Positions 31,292 to 41,701 of a stretch of 54,820 bases of DNA are shown piece after piece. Origin of the DNA: an uncultured Actinomycetes bacterium (GTDB taxonomy: Bacteria > Actinomycetota > Acidimicrobiia > IMCC26256 > PALSA-555). The notes beneath the pieces are model-generated. The model did not search any database. It was given only the letters and a program-made list of their open reading frames with translations, and was not told where the DNA came from. Position 1 is the stretch's first letter; each line of letters opens with the position of its first letter. Location: assembly GCA_903899845.1 (NCBI GenBank), contig CAIUKV010000147.1:1-54820 (forward strand), read 5' to 3'. The translations under genes were made by a program, and so were the position numbers.

Positions 31292-33037
31292 TCAGCCCCG
31301 GCGCCGGACCTGGATGCCGAGCTCGCGCAGGTGGCGGTCGTCGACGGGGGTGGGTGCGCCGGTGAGCGGATCGGCCCCCGACTGGGTCTTCGGGAAGGCG
31401 ATCACCTCGCGGATGTTCTCCTCCCCGGCGAGGATCCCCACGAGGCGGTCGATCCCGAACGCGAAGCCCGCGTGCGGCGGGGCGCCGTAGCGGAACGCGT
31501 CGAGCAGGAACCCGAACCGGGCCTGGGCCGTCTCGGCGTCGATGCCGATCCGCTCGAAGATCCGGGCCTGGAGGGCGCCGTCGTGGATCCGGACGCTCCC
31601 CGAGCCCAGCTCCCAGCCGTTGCAGACGAGGTCGTAGGCCTGGGACCGCACCGCGAGGAGCTCCTCGCCGTGGGCCCGCTCCAGCAGCGCCCGGTCGTCG
31701 GGGTGCGGTGCGGTGAACGGGTGGTGGGCCGGGATCGGCGCGCCGTCGTCGGCGATCGCCTCGAACAGCGGGAAGTCGACGACCCAGCAGAAGCGCAGCC
31801 CACCTTCGTTGACGGGCGGTCGGGCGAGGTCGTTGCGGACGGTCCCGAGCACGGTGTCGACCATCCGCCGCTCCCCCGCCACGACGAGGAGCAGGTCGCC
31901 CGGTCGTCCTCCGGTGGCGTCGAGCAGGCCGAGCTGCTCGGCCTCGCTCATGAACTTCACGGTGGGCGACTCGAGGACGCCCCCGTCCCGGACCTTGACC
32001 CAGACCAGCCCCGCCGCACCGAGCTGCTTGGCCCGGTCGATGAGGGCGTCGAGGCGGCCCCGCCCGAGGTCGGCCTGGCCCTCCCAGCGCAGCCCCTTCA
32101 CGGCGTCGGCCTGGAAGGCCCGGAAGTCGGTGGTGGCGAACACGTGCCCGAGGTCGACCAGCTCCATGCCGAAGCGCAGGTCGGGCTTGTCGGAGCCGAA
32201 CCGGGCCATGGCCTCCGCGTGGGTGAGCACGGGGATCTCCCCGACCGGCGCGCCGGTGACCCGTTCGACCGCGGCGGACACTGCGTCGGCGATCACGGCC
32301 CGGACGTCGGCGCCGTCGGCGAAGCTCATCTCGGCATCGAGCTGCATGAACTCGAACTGCCGGTCGGCCCGGAGGTCCTCGTCGCGCAGGCACCGGGCGA
32401 TCTGGTAGTAGCGGTCGAGCCCACCCACCATGAGCAGCTGCTTGAACAGCTGGGGGCTCTGGGGCAACGCGTAGAACTCGCCCGGGGTGAGGCGGGACGG
32501 CACGACGAAGTCGCGCGCCCCTTCGGGGGTGGACGCGACCAGCATCGGGGTCTCGACCTCGACGAAGCCGTTGGCCTCCATCGCGGTGCGGATCGCGCTG
32601 TTGACCGTGGCCCGGAGTCGGAGGTTGCGCTGGAGTCGCTCGCCCCGCAGGTCCAGGTACCGGTGGCGCAGTCGCAGCACCTCATCGACGTCGGTCCGGT
32701 CGCCGATCGGGATCGGCGGTGGCTCCGACGGGTTGAGCACCTCGAGCGATCCCGCCGCCACCTCGACCGCACCGGTGCGGAGGTCGGGGTTGACCGTGCC
32801 CGCCGGGCGCTCGCGGACCGTGCCGGTGACCCGGAGGCAGTACTCGGCCCGCACGCCGTGCGCATCGGCGCCGTCGACACCATCGGGGTCGACCACGACC
32901 TGGACCACGCCCGCAGCGTCGCGCAGGTCGAGGAACAGGACGCCGCCGTGGTCCCGGCGGCTGGCCACCCACCCGCAGAGCTCGACGGTCTCGCCGACGT
33001 GGTCGGGCCGGAGGTCCCCGGCCCGGTGCGTGCGCAT
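31292..33037 (-). CDS. aspS: Aspartyl-tRNA synthetase
   Basis: MRTHRAGDLRPDHVGETVELCGWVASRRDHGGVLFLDLRD...FVEVETPMLVASTPEGARDFVVPSR...ALPQSPQLFKQLLMVGG...AFGIDRLVGILAGEENIREVIAFPKTQSGADPL. Confidence 0.98.
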   Translation of the reverse strand: MRTHRAGDLRPDHVGETVELCGWVASRRDHGGVLFLDLRDAAGVVQVVVDPDGVDGADAHGVRAEYCLRVTGTVRERPAGTVNPDLRTGAVEVAAGSLEVLNPSEPPPIPIGDRTDVDEVLRLRHRYLDLRGERLQRNLRLRATVNSAIRTAMEANGFVEVETPMLVASTPEGARDFVVPSRLTPGEFYALPQSPQLFKQLLMVGGLDRYYQIARCLRDEDLRADRQFEFMQLDAEMSFADGADVRAVIADAVSAAVERVTGAPVGEIPVLTHAEAMARFGSDKPDLRFGMELVDLGHVFATTDFRAFQADAVKGLRWEGQADLGRGRLDALIDRAKQLGAAGLVWVKVRDGGVLESPTVKFMSEAEQLGLLDATGGRPGDLLLVVAGERRMVDTVLGTVRNDLARPPVNEGGLRFCWVVDFPLFEAIADDGAPIPAHHPFTAPHPDDRALLERAHGEELLAVRSQAYDLVCNGWELGSGSVRIHDGALQARIFERIGIDAETAQARFGFLLDAFRYGAPPHAGFAFGIDRLVGILAGEENIREVIAFPKTQSGADPLTGAPTPVDDRHLRELGIQVRRRG

Positions 33038-34374
33038 CACGTGATCGCTCCCGGGGGTCGGTCGGTGGTCGGAGGTCCTGGCGTGATCGCGGTGGCCCGG
33101 CGGAGCCAGGCGACGAGCTCGGCGCGGGGCACCTCGGACTGCTCGGCGTCGGGGGCGCGCAGGTCCTTGATCCCGACGACGCCCCGCTCGGCCGCGCGGG
33201 CACCCAGCATGACGGCGTACCGGGCGCCCGAGCGGTCGGCCAGCTTCCACTGGGCCTTCACCGAGCGCCCACCGTAGGCCCGGTCGGCGGCGAGGCCCGC
33301 CTCGCGCAGCTCGCCGACGACGACGGTGGCGACCCCGTCCCCCGCGGCGTCGACGACGAAGGCGTCGAGGGCCGGCAGTGCGGCCGCCGACCCCGCGTCG
33401 GCCCCCTCGGCCGCCAGGGCGATGAGCACGCGCTCGATCCCGATGCCGAAGCCGATGCTCGGCGTCGGGGGGCCGCCCATGTCCTCGGCCAGCCGGTCGT
33501 AGCGGCCCCCGCCACCGATCGCGTTCTGGGCCGCGTCGAGGGCATCGCTCACGAACTCGAACGTGGTCGAGGTGTAGTAGTCGAAGCCCCGCACGAGGCG
33601 GGGCGCGCACTCGAACCCGATCCCGAGCGCAGTGAGGCCGGCCTGCACGGCGGCGAAGTGGTCCCGGGCCGCCGGACCGAGGTGCTGGTCGAGCCGGGGG
33701 GCGCCGTCGAGCACCGCCTGCCACGCCGGCGTCTTGGCGTCGAGGACCCGCAGGGGGTTCTGCTCGACCCGCTCCCGGAACTCGTCGCCGAGCGCCGGGG
33801 CGTGGTCGAGGAGGTACGCGCGCAGCGCCGCGAGGTAGGCCGGGCGCGACTCGGCGTCACCCATCGAGTTCACGAGCAGGCGCACGCGCCCGAGCCCGAG
33901 GTCGCGGTAGAAGCCGTGCGCGAGCGCGATCACCTCGACGTCGGCCTCGGGGTCGTCGACCCCGAGCACCTCGGCCCCGAGCTGCCAGTGCTGCCGGTAC
34001 CGGCCCTTCTGGGGCCGCTCGTAGCGGAAGTGGGGCGCGAGGTACCAGACCTTCCACGGCACCGCCGGGCGGTGCTGCACGAACGCCCGCACCACCGGAG
34101 CGGTGCCCTCGGGCCGCAGGGCGAGCGCCCGGCCCCCCTTGTCGGTGAACTCGTACATCTCCTTGCGGACGACGTCGGTCGAGGCGCCGACCCGCTGGAA
34201 GACCTCCCGGTGCTCGAACACCGGGGTGACGACCAGGCCGTACCCGAAGCGTCGGGCCCGGTCGGCGAACCGGGCGACGGCGGCCTGCCAGGCGGCCGAC
34301 TCGGGCGGGAGCACGTCGTGGGTCCCGACCGGCGCTCGGTACACCTCGGGGTTGGCGTCGGCCGTGGCGCTCAC
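33037..34374 (-). CDS. hisS: Histidyl-tRNA synthetase
   Basis: YRAPVGTHDVLPPES...LALRPEGTAPVVRAFVQH...GGGGRYDRLAEDMGGPPTPSIGFGIGIERV. Confidence 0.98.
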   Translation of the reverse strand: MSATADANPEVYRAPVGTHDVLPPESAAWQAAVARFADRARRFGYGLVVTPVFEHREVFQRVGASTDVVRKEMYEFTDKGGRALALRPEGTAPVVRAFVQHRPAVPWKVWYLAPHFRYERPQKGRYRQHWQLGAEVLGVDDPEADVEVIALAHGFYRDLGLGRVRLLVNSMGDAESRPAYLAALRAYLLDHAPALGDEFRERVEQNPLRVLDAKTPAWQAVLDGAPRLDQHLGPAARDHFAAVQAGLTALGIGFECAPRLVRGFDYYTSTTFEFVSDALDAAQNAIGGGGRYDRLAEDMGGPPTPSIGFGIGIERVLIALAAEGADAGSAAALPALDAFVVDAAGDGVATVVVGELREAGLAADRAYGGRSVKAQWKLADRSGARYAVMLGARAAERGVVGIKDLRAPDAEQSEVPRAELVAWLRRATAITPGPPTTDRPPGAIT

Positions 34375-34380
34375 GCGGGC

Positions 34381-34386
34381 AGGCTA
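34381..34386 (-). promoter_or_regulatory. -10 TAGCCT, 6 nt before the hisS GTG (predicted leaderless)
   Basis: Minus strand TAGCCT-GCCCGC-GTG; same hexamer and spacing as alaS. Confidence 0.6.
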
Positions 34387-34405
34387 GACGCCGCCGCCCG
34401 CCGGA

Positions 34406-35215
34406 CTACGGGAGGAACCGGGGCACCGGACCGGGATCGCCACCGAACGCCGCCGCCTCGAGCCGGGCCACCGTGCCGTCGGCCACCAGCGCCGCCAGCG
34501 CCGCGGCGACGGCGGCGTTGCCCGGTGCGCCCCGGCGGAGCACGGCGCCGTAGCGCTCACCGGTCGGCACCCCGCCCGCGACCGTCAGCCCACCACCCGA
34601 CTCGGCCGCCACCGCCCGGGCGATGGGCACGTCGATGAGCACGGCGTCCACGGCCCCGCGCCGCAGCGCCGCGAAGGCCTTGGCCGCACTCGGGTAGGTG
34701 CGGATCCGGTCGGGGCCGACCACCGTCCGGACCGTGGTCGCCCCCGTGGTGGCGCGCGCCACGCCCCAGCGCGCGCCGGGGGCCCGTGGATCGGGACCGT
34801 CCCGCCGCACGAGCACCCCCTGGTCCACGGTGAGGTACGGCACGCCGAAGTCGACGACCCGGGCCCGGGCGGGGGTGATCGTGACCTGGGCCAGCGCGAG
34901 GTCGGCGGCGAAGCGGCCCCGGACGATCCGGTCGAAGGGCACCGGCACCACGACGACCCCGGGGCGCCCGAGCCGGGCGGCCAGGGCCTGGGCCAGGTCG
35001 GCCTCGAACCCCCCGTCGGCTGCGCCCTTCCCGTTCCAGAACCCGGGCGCCGGGAGCTCGGTCGCCACCCGCAGCGGCCCGTCGGGGTCGGTGGTCGCAC
35101 CGGCCGGCACGGCGCCGGGGACGGCCGCCGGGAGGGCGAGGGCGACCGTGACCGCCGAGGCGACCACGGCGGCGGCCACGGCGGCGCGCACCGGGCCGGG
35201 CCACCGGAGTCTCAC
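34406..35215 (-). CDS. Secreted solute-binding family 3 protein (amino-acid type)
   Basis: Signal-peptide-like N-terminus, then PLRVATELPAPGFWN...GGFEADLAQALAARLG...DRIVRGRFAADLALAQVTITPARARVVDFGVPYLTVDQGVLVR; GTG 35215 overlaps relA stop. Confidence 0.82.
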   Translation of the reverse strand: MRLRWPGPVRAAVAAAVVASAVTVALALPAAVPGAVPAGATTDPDGPLRVATELPAPGFWNGKGAADGGFEADLAQALAARLGRPGVVVVPVPFDRIVRGRFAADLALAQVTITPARARVVDFGVPYLTVDQGVLVRRDGPDPRAPGARWGVARATTGATTVRTVVGPDRIRTYPSAAKAFAALRRGAVDAVLIDVPIARAVAAESGGGLTVAGGVPTGERYGAVLRRGAPGNAAVAAALAALVADGTVARLEAAAFGGDPGPVPRFLP

Positions 35216-37452
35216 GAGCGCGCGCCGGGGAGGAGCCGCGCGGCGTCGTACACCGAGTCGACCCGCTTGATCGCCTTGAGGACGGAGTCGAGGTGGTCGG
35301 CGTCGGCCATCTCGAAGTCGAACCGGAAGCGGGCGACCCGATCGGCCGACGTCTGCGAGGAGGAGGCCCGGATGCTGACGTGGTGGTCGGACAGCACCTG
35401 GGCGATGTCGCGCAGGAGCGCGGTGCGGTCGAGCGCCTCGATCTCGACCGAGACCACGAAGGTGGCCGGCTGGTCGTGATCCCACTCGACCTCGATGAAG
35501 CGCTGGGGCTGGTCGGTCAGCGATGCCGCGTTGGCGCAGTCGGTCCGGTGGACCGCGACCCCTCGGCCCCGGGTCACGAAGCCGAGGATGTCGTCACCCG
35601 GGACCGGCGTGCAGCACCGGGCCAGGCGCACCATGACGTCGTCGAGTCCCTCGACGTGCACACCGACCGTCCGGCGGTGGTCGGGGCGGGCGGCCCGGGG
35701 CGGGCGCTGCGTGGTGATCGGCAGCTGCTCCTCACCGCCGAGGAGCTCGCGCTGGACCCGCTGCGCCACGGCCCGGGCGGCCACGTGCCCCTCGCCGATG
35801 GCGGCGCACAGCGTGTCGACGTCGGCGTAGTGGATCGACTCGGCCACCGCGGCGAGGGTCGGCGACGCGGTGATCTCCTGCACGGGGAGCCCCTCGTGGC
35901 GCAGCGCCTTGGCCAACTCGTCGCGCCCGGTCTCGATCGCGTCGACCCGGCGCTCGCGCGAGAACCACTGTCGGACCTTCGCGGTGGCCTTCGGGGTCCG
36001 CACGAACTGCAGCCAGTCGCGGCTCGGGCCCGCCCCCTCGACCTTGCTGGTGAAGATCTCGACCGTGTCGCCGCTGCCGAGGGTCGAGTCGAGCGCGACG
36101 AGGCGACCGTTGACCCGGGCGCCGATGCAGCGGTGCCCGACCTCGGTGTGGATCGCGTAGGCGAAGTCCACCGGCGTCGATCCCGCGACCAGCGTGATCA
36201 CCTTCCCCTTCGGCGTGAAGACGAAGACCTCGCCCTGCTCGAGGTCGATCCGCAGGGACTCCATGAACTCCGACGGGTCCTCGGTGTCCTGCTGCCAGTC
36301 GGCCATGCGCTGGAGCCACGCGAGGTCCGCGGCGCCCGAGCGGTCCTTGTAGCCCCAGTGCGCGGCGATGCCGAACTCGGCCCGCCGGTGCATCTCCTGG
36401 GTCCGGATCTGCACCTCGACCGGGCGGCCCCGCGGACCGACGACCGTCGTGTGGAGCGACTGGTAGAGGTTGAACTTGGGCATCGCGATGTAGTCCTTGA
36501 ACCGACCGAGCACCGGCGCCCACAGGGCGTGGATCGACCCGAGCGCCCCGTAGCAGTCCTTGACCGACTCGACCACGACCCGCACCGCGACGAGGTCCTG
36601 CACCTCGTCGAACTCCTTGCCCCGCACCACCATCTTCTCGTAGATCGACCAGTAGTGCTTCGGACGGCCCTGCACCTGGGCCGCGATGTCGAGGTCGGCG
36701 AGCGTGTCGCGGAGCTGCGCGATCACCTGCTGCAGGCGCTCCTCCCGTTCGGGGGACCGGGTCCAGACCATCTGCTCGATCTCGGCGTAGCGCTTGGGGT
36801 ACAGCACGGCGAAGGCGAGGTCCTCGAGCTGCCACTTCACCTCCGCGATCCCGAGCCGGTGCGCGAGCGGTGCGTAGACGTCGAGGCTCTCCTGCGCGAT
36901 GCGCCGCTGCTTGGCCTCCGGCAGCGACGCGATGGTCTGCATGTTGTGGAGCCGGTCGGCCAGCTTGATCAGCAGGACCCGGATGTCCTGGGCCATCGCC
37001 ACGAGCATCTTGCGGAGGGTGGCGGCCTGCTGGGCCTCCTTCGAGTCGAACTGCAGCCGGTCGAGCTTGGTGACCCCGTCGACGATCTGGGCGACCTCCG
37101 GACCGAACGCCTCGGCCACCTCGTCGAGGGTGACCCGGGTGTCCTCGACCGAGTCGTGCAGCAGCGCGCCGGCCAGGGTCACGTCGTCCATCCCGAGCCG
37201 GGCCAGGATCATCGCCACGCCGATCGGGTGCACGATGTACGGCTCGCCCGAGCGCCGGACCTGGTCGGCGTGGGCCTCCCGGGCCAGCGCGTAGGCCTGC
37301 TCGATGCGACTGGTGTCGGCCCGACGGTGCCGCGTGCGGAACTCGGCCAGGACGCCCTGGAGGCCGGAGTCGACCGCCGGTCGCCGCCAGGGGCGGCCCC
37401 GACCGGGTCGTCGGTCACCCCGGCCGTCGTGACGCAGGTCCGTGGCCGTCAT
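35212..37452 (-). CDS. relA: RelA/SpoT-family (p)ppGpp synthetase/hydrolase
   Basis: HPIGVAMILARLGMDDVTLAGALLHDSVEDTRVTLDEV (HD), RPKHYWSIYEKMV (synthetase), TGS and ACT domains. Confidence 0.98.
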   Translation of the reverse strand: MTATDLRHDGRGDRRPGRGRPWRRPAVDSGLQGVLAEFRTRHRRADTSRIEQAYALAREAHADQVRRSGEPYIVHPIGVAMILARLGMDDVTLAGALLHDSVEDTRVTLDEVAEAFGPEVAQIVDGVTKLDRLQFDSKEAQQAATLRKMLVAMAQDIRVLLIKLADRLHNMQTIASLPEAKQRRIAQESLDVYAPLAHRLGIAEVKWQLEDLAFAVLYPKRYAEIEQMVWTRSPEREERLQQVIAQLRDTLADLDIAAQVQGRPKHYWSIYEKMVVRGKEFDEVQDLVAVRVVVESVKDCYGALGSIHALWAPVLGRFKDYIAMPKFNLYQSLHTTVVGPRGRPVEVQIRTQEMHRRAEFGIAAHWGYKDRSGAADLAWLQRMADWQQDTEDPSEFMESLRIDLEQGEVFVFTPKGKVITLVAGSTPVDFAYAIHTEVGHRCIGARVNGRLVALDSTLGSGDTVEIFTSKVEGAGPSRDWLQFVRTPKATAKVRQWFSRERRVDAIETGRDELAKALRHEGLPVQEITASPTLAAVAESIHYADVDTLCAAIGEGHVAARAVAQRVQRELLGGEEQLPITTQRPPRAARPDHRRTVGVHVEGLDDVMVRLARCCTPVPGDDILGFVTRGRGVAVHRTDCANAASLTDQPQRFIEVEWDHDQPATFVVSVEIEALDRTALLRDIAQVLSDHHVSIRASSSQTSADRVARFRFDFEMADADHLDSVLKAIKRVDSVYDAARLLPGARS

Positions 37453-37482
37453 GGTCGGGCCCAGGCTACCGGCGCCCGGGCC

Positions 37483-37505
37483 GGGCCGGGGGGTCGGTCC
37501 GGCCC
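37483..37505 (-). terminator. Hairpin downstream of secF
   Basis: gggccgg-ggggtcggt-ccggccc inverted repeat in the secF-relA gap; no U tract. Confidence 0.4.
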
Positions 37506-37536
37506 CACCGGGACCGGCGACCGTCGGCGGGTCGGG

Positions 37537-38664
37537 CTAGTGCCGACGCCGACGGCGGGGCCGGGGCTGGATGACCGGCGCCGAGCCGGCGGTCGGCTCG
37601 ACCGTCGCCGCCACGCGGTCGCGGCCCGACGCGGCGTCGCCCCCGCCGCGCGCGAGTTGACCGGCGAGCCGCTCGCGGATGGCGCGGTAGTGGGGCTCAC
37701 GCTCCTTCAGCCAGGCCACGATCGGCGTGGCCACGAAGATCGACGAGTAGGCGCCGGTGATCAGACCCGCGAACAGCGCGAATGCGAAGTCCTGCAGCCC
37801 GACGGCGCCGAGCCCGAAGCGCCCCACGACGAGTAGGGAAACGACCGGCAGCACGGCGACGAACGAGGTGCTGAGCGACCGCATCAGCACCTGGTTCAGG
37901 GACCGGTTGACCATCTGGGAGTACGTCTCGCCCCGAGCCCCGACCAGCGCGGCCTCGTTCTCCTTGACCTTGTCGAACACGACCACGGTGTCGTAGAGCG
38001 AGAAGCCCAGGATGGTGAGGAAGGCGACGAGGGTGGCCGGCGTGACCTCGAGGCCGGTGATGGCGTAGACCCCGGCCGTGATCACGATGTCGTGGAGCAC
38101 CGCGATGATCGCGGCGACGGCCATGCGCCACTCGAACCGCAGGCTGATGTAGGCCGCGATGGCGAGGAAGAAGACGATCAGGGCCTGGAGCGCCTTCTCC
38201 GACACCCGGGCACCCCAGGTCGGGCCGACGTTGGTGACGCTGACGTCGGCGGCGGGCACCCCGGCGTACGCCGCGAGCGCCTCGGTGATCGCGGCGCGCT
38301 CCTGGGCCGGGATCTCCTCGGTCTGCACCCGGACCCCGGCCCGACCGAGCACGAGGACCTTCGCGCCCCCCTGCCCCACCGGGGCGAGGGCGTCACGCAC
38401 CTCACCCGACGTGGCGGTGCCGCCGGCCCGGGTGAACGACCACTGCGTGCCCCCCTCGAACTCGATGCCGAGGTTGAGCCCGCCGAGGACGAGGAACAGC
38501 AGCGAGACGACGATCGCGGTGCCCGAGAGCACGGCCCAGCGCCACGACCGGTCCATGAACTGGTAGTTCGTCGTCTCGTGGTAGAGGTCGGAGAACCGGT
38601 GCCGCCGCCCGCCGGGGCCGGGCTGGGCCGGATCGACCGCCACGGTGCGCTCGAGCTCGCTCAC
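37537..38664 (-). CDS. secF: Protein translocase subunit SecF
   Basis: FSDLYHETTNYQFMDRSWRWAVLSG...LGIEFEGGTQWSF...GFSLYDTVVVFDKVKEN...VNRSLNQVLMRSLSTSF. Confidence 0.97.
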   Translation of the reverse strand: MSELERTVAVDPAQPGPGGRRHRFSDLYHETTNYQFMDRSWRWAVLSGTAIVVSLLFLVLGGLNLGIEFEGGTQWSFTRAGGTATSGEVRDALAPVGQGGAKVLVLGRAGVRVQTEEIPAQERAAITEALAAYAGVPAADVSVTNVGPTWGARVSEKALQALIVFFLAIAAYISLRFEWRMAVAAIIAVLHDIVITAGVYAITGLEVTPATLVAFLTILGFSLYDTVVVFDKVKENEAALVGARGETYSQMVNRSLNQVLMRSLSTSFVAVLPVVSLLVVGRFGLGAVGLQDFAFALFAGLITGAYSSIFVATPIVAWLKEREPHYRAIRERLAGQLARGGGDAASGRDRVAATVEPTAGSAPVIQPRPRRRRRH

Positions 38665-38677
38665 GCCGTCCCCCCGC

Positions 38678-40234
38678 TCACGCCACGGCCTCCGGCGCGT
38701 CGAGCCCGGCAGCGATGCCGAACGGGCGGGTGCGCACGAGGCGCGAGTTGCGGGACATGAGCGACACCACCGGGTGCATGAAGAAGTAGGCCACCACCAC
38801 GTCGAGGAGGGTCGACAGGCCGAGGAAGAAGGCGAAGCCCCGGACCGACCCGACGGCCAGGAGGAACAGGATGGCGGCCCCGAGGAACGACACGAAGTTG
38901 GCGGCGAGGATGGTGCGCAGCGAGCGGGCGAAGCCCCGGTCGGCCGAGGTGCGCACGGTGCGGCCGGAGCGCACCTCGTCCTTGAGGCGCTCGAAGTACA
39001 CGACGTAGCTGTCGACGGTCACGCCGATCGAGACCACCAGGCCGGTGACCCCGGCCAGGGTCAGGACCGGGCGACCGCTCCCGCCGAGGAACCCGAGCAG
39101 CAGCTCCCCGACCACCGACGTGATGACCACGAGGAGCAGTGCGGCGCTGAGCATGATCCCGCAGATCACGACCAGGCCCAGGATCCGGTAGTACACCACC
39201 ATGTACAGCGACACCAGGAGGAGGCCGATGATCCCGGCGATGATGCCGGCCCGGAGCTGATCCTTGCCCAGGGTGGGCGAGACGTCCTGGACCGTGAGCT
39301 CCTCGAGCTGGACGGGCAGGGCGCCGTAGTTGATGAGCTGGGCGAGGTCCTCGGCCTCCTGCGCGGTGAAGTTCCCGGTGATCGACACGTCCCCGTCGAA
39401 GTTCGGGCTCTGGAACGCAGGGTTCGACTGCACGACGCCGTCGAGCACGATCGCGACCTGGTCCGTCGGGGGCGCCTGACCGAAGGACTGCGCCGCCAGC
39501 GCGTTGAACCTCGCCAGGCCCTCGTCGCTGAGGGTCATGAGGACGAGGTACTCGTTCTGGAACCGGGCCCGGGCCTTGTCGACGAGGTCACCGGTCAACG
39601 CGGTCGGCCCGAGGAGGAGGCGACCCGGGGTGGTCCCGTCCTCGGCCCGCAGCGGCAGCACCACGCAGGCGTCGCGGGTGTCGTCGGCCCGGTTGGTGGT
39701 CGGCACCTTGGCGAGCGCCTGGATCGTGGCGGCGTCGCACGCGGCGATCGCGGCCCGGGCCGCGGCCTCGTCGGGCGGGGTGGTGGTCGTGGTCGTGGGG
39801 GTCTCCTCGACCGGCGCCGTCGCGCCGGGCGTGGTGGCCGGGGGCGCGGTGGTCGCGGTCGGGCGCGGGCTCTCACCCGCGGGGCCGAGGGTGGCCAGGA
39901 CCGGCCGGAAGCGCAGCTCGGCGGTGCGCCCGACCAGGCGTCGGGCCTTGTTCCGGTTCTCGACCCCGGGCAGGTCGACGACGATGTTGCCGCCCTGACG
40001 GCTGATCTCGGGCTCGGCGACCCCGAGGCCGTCGACCCGGCTGCGGATGATGTCGACCGCCACGTCGATCGAGCCGGGCTTCACCTCGCCCACCGGCTGC
40101 AGCACCACCGAGATGCCGCCCTGGAGGTCGAGGCCCAGGAGCGGGGCGTTGCCCTGGACCACCGTGATCCCGACCAGGACCGCGACCACGGCCAGGAAGC
40201 CGAGCAGCTTCGCCCGGAGGCGCCCCGCGCTCAC
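38678..40234 (-). CDS. secD: Protein translocase subunit SecD
   Basis: PLLGLDLQGGISVVLQP...VDIIRSRVDGLGVAEPEISRQGGNIVVDLPGV...GVTVDSYVVYFERLKDEVRSG. GTG 40234 chosen because the 40294 start overlaps yajC. Confidence 0.96.
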   Translation of the reverse strand: MSAGRLRAKLLGFLAVVAVLVGITVVQGNAPLLGLDLQGGISVVLQPVGEVKPGSIDVAVDIIRSRVDGLGVAEPEISRQGGNIVVDLPGVENRNKARRLVGRTAELRFRPVLATLGPAGESPRPTATTAPPATTPGATAPVEETPTTTTTTPPDEAAARAAIAACDAATIQALAKVPTTNRADDTRDACVVLPLRAEDGTTPGRLLLGPTALTGDLVDKARARFQNEYLVLMTLSDEGLARFNALAAQSFGQAPPTDQVAIVLDGVVQSNPAFQSPNFDGDVSITGNFTAQEAEDLAQLINYGALPVQLEELTVQDVSPTLGKDQLRAGIIAGIIGLLLVSLYMVVYYRILGLVVICGIMLSAALLLVVITSVVGELLLGFLGGSGRPVLTLAGVTGLVVSIGVTVDSYVVYFERLKDEVRSGRTVRTSADRGFARSLRTILAANFVSFLGAAILFLLAVGSVRGFAFFLGLSTLLDVVVAYFFMHPVVSLMSRNSRLVRTRPFGIAAGLDAPEAVA

Positions 40235-40241
40235 GGACGCC

Positions 40242-40544
40242 TCAGGCCCCCGCGCCGTCGCCGGTCGTGTCGTCGCGCCCCGGGTCGGGGGCATCCTCGG
40301 TGATGCGCTGCGCCACCGCGCCGCGGGCGATCTTCAGCACCGTCCCCGGTGCCACCTCGAGGTCGAGCGTCTCCTCGTCCAGGCCGACGACGGTGCCGTA
40401 CACGCCGCCGCTGGTGACGATCTCGTCGCCCACCCCGACCGTGGCGATCATCTGGCGACGCAGCATCTGCTGGCGCCGCTGGGGCCGCACGATGAGGAGG
40501 TAGAAGGCGGCGACCAGGACCACCAGGTAGATCGCGATGACCAC
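40242..40544 (-). CDS. yajC: Preprotein translocase subunit YajC
   Basis: VIAIYLVVLVAAFYLLIVRPQRRQQMLRRQMIATVGVGDEIVTSGGVYGTVVGLDEETLDLEVAPGTVLKIARGAVAQ. Confidence 0.96.
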   Translation of the reverse strand: MVIAIYLVVLVAAFYLLIVRPQRRQQMLRRQMIATVGVGDEIVTSGGVYGTVVGLDEETLDLEVAPGTVLKIARGAVAQRITEDAPDPGRDDTTGDGAGA

Positions 40545-40630
40545 GGGACACGTCCGGTTCGGGAGGGGCGCTTCGGAGCGGGCGATGGAACGGGGGCACC
40601 GGGAGGGCGCCGGGTGATGCTAGCGAGGCC

Positions 40631-41668
40631 TCAGGCCTCGAACAGGTTCGGCCCCGCCGGGTCGGGAGGGGTGAGCCCGAGGTGCTCGTAGGCCGCCGCG
40701 GTGGCGACCCGGCCGCGGGGCGTGCGCCGCAGCAGCCCGCACTTGAGCAGGAACGGCTCGTAGACGTCCTCGAGGGTGTCGGGCTCCTCCCCCACCGACA
40801 CCGCCAGGGTGCCGAGGCCGACCGGATGGCCGGCGAAGGTCCGGCACAGCGCCCCGAGGATGGCGCGGTCCACCTTGTCGAGGCCGAGGGCGTCGACGTC
40901 GAACAGCCCGAGTGCGTCGCGTGCGACCGGCCCGGTCACCGTGCCGTCGGCCCGGACCTCGGCGAAGTCCCGGACCCGGCGCAGCAGGCGGTTGGCGATC
41001 CGGGGGGTGCCCCGGGAGCGGCGGGCGATCTCGCCCGCGCCGGCGGGGTCGGTGCGGACCCCGAGGATCCCCGCGGCCCGCTCCACGATCGTGACGAGGT
41101 CGTCGTCGTCGTAGTAGTCGAGCCGGGTCACGAAGCCGAAGCGGTCCCGCAGGGGACCGGCGATCATGCCGCTGCGCGTGGTCGCGCCGACGAGGGTGAA
41201 GCGGGGCAGGTCGAGGCGGATGGACCGCGCGGTCGGTCCCTTGCCGATGACGATGTCGAGCTGGAAGTCCTCCATCGCCGGGTAGAGGACCTCCTCCACC
41301 GCGCGGGGCAGGCGGTGGATCTCGTCGATGAAGAGCACGTCGCCGTCGTCGAGGTTGGTGAGGATCGCGGCGAGGTCGCCGGCCCGCTCGAGCGCCGGGC
41401 CGCTCGTGATGCGGCAGGCGACATCCATCTCGGCGGCGACGATGCCGGCCAGCGTGGTCTTGCCCAGCCCGGGCGGGCCCGCGAACAGGAGGTGGTCGAC
41501 GGCCTGACCCCGGTTGCGGGCGGCGCCGAGCATGATCTCGAGGTGCTCCCGCAGCCGGGGCTGACCGACGAACTCGGCGAGGCGGCGCGGGCGCAGCGTG
41601 GTCTCGTCGGCCGCCTCGGTCGGGTCGGTCGGGTCGGCGTCGGCCCGGAGCAGCTCGTCACGCGCCAC
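40631..41668 (-). CDS. ruvB: Holliday junction branch migration helicase RuvB
   Basis: [26 protein letters not shown]...[23 protein letters not shown]...LFIDEIHRL...[35 protein letters not shown]. Confidence 0.99.
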   Translation of the reverse strand: MARDELLRADADPTDPTEAADETTLRPRRLAEFVGQPRLREHLEIMLGAARNRGQAVDHLLFAGPPGLGKTTLAGIVAAEMDVACRITSGPALERAGDLAAILTNLDDGDVLFIDEIHRLPRAVEEVLYPAMEDFQLDIVIGKGPTARSIRLDLPRFTLVGATTRSGMIAGPLRDRFGFVTRLDYYDDDDLVTIVERAAGILGVRTDPAGAGEIARRSRGTPRIANRLLRRVRDFAEVRADGTVTGPVARDALGLFDVDALGLDKVDRAILGALCRTFAGHPVGLGTLAVSVGEEPDTLEDVYEPFLLKCGLLRRTPRGRVATAAAYEHLGLTPPDPAGPNLFEA

Positions 41669-41701
41669 CGGTCACCGTCCCCGTCGCCGCTCCCGTCGAC
41701 A

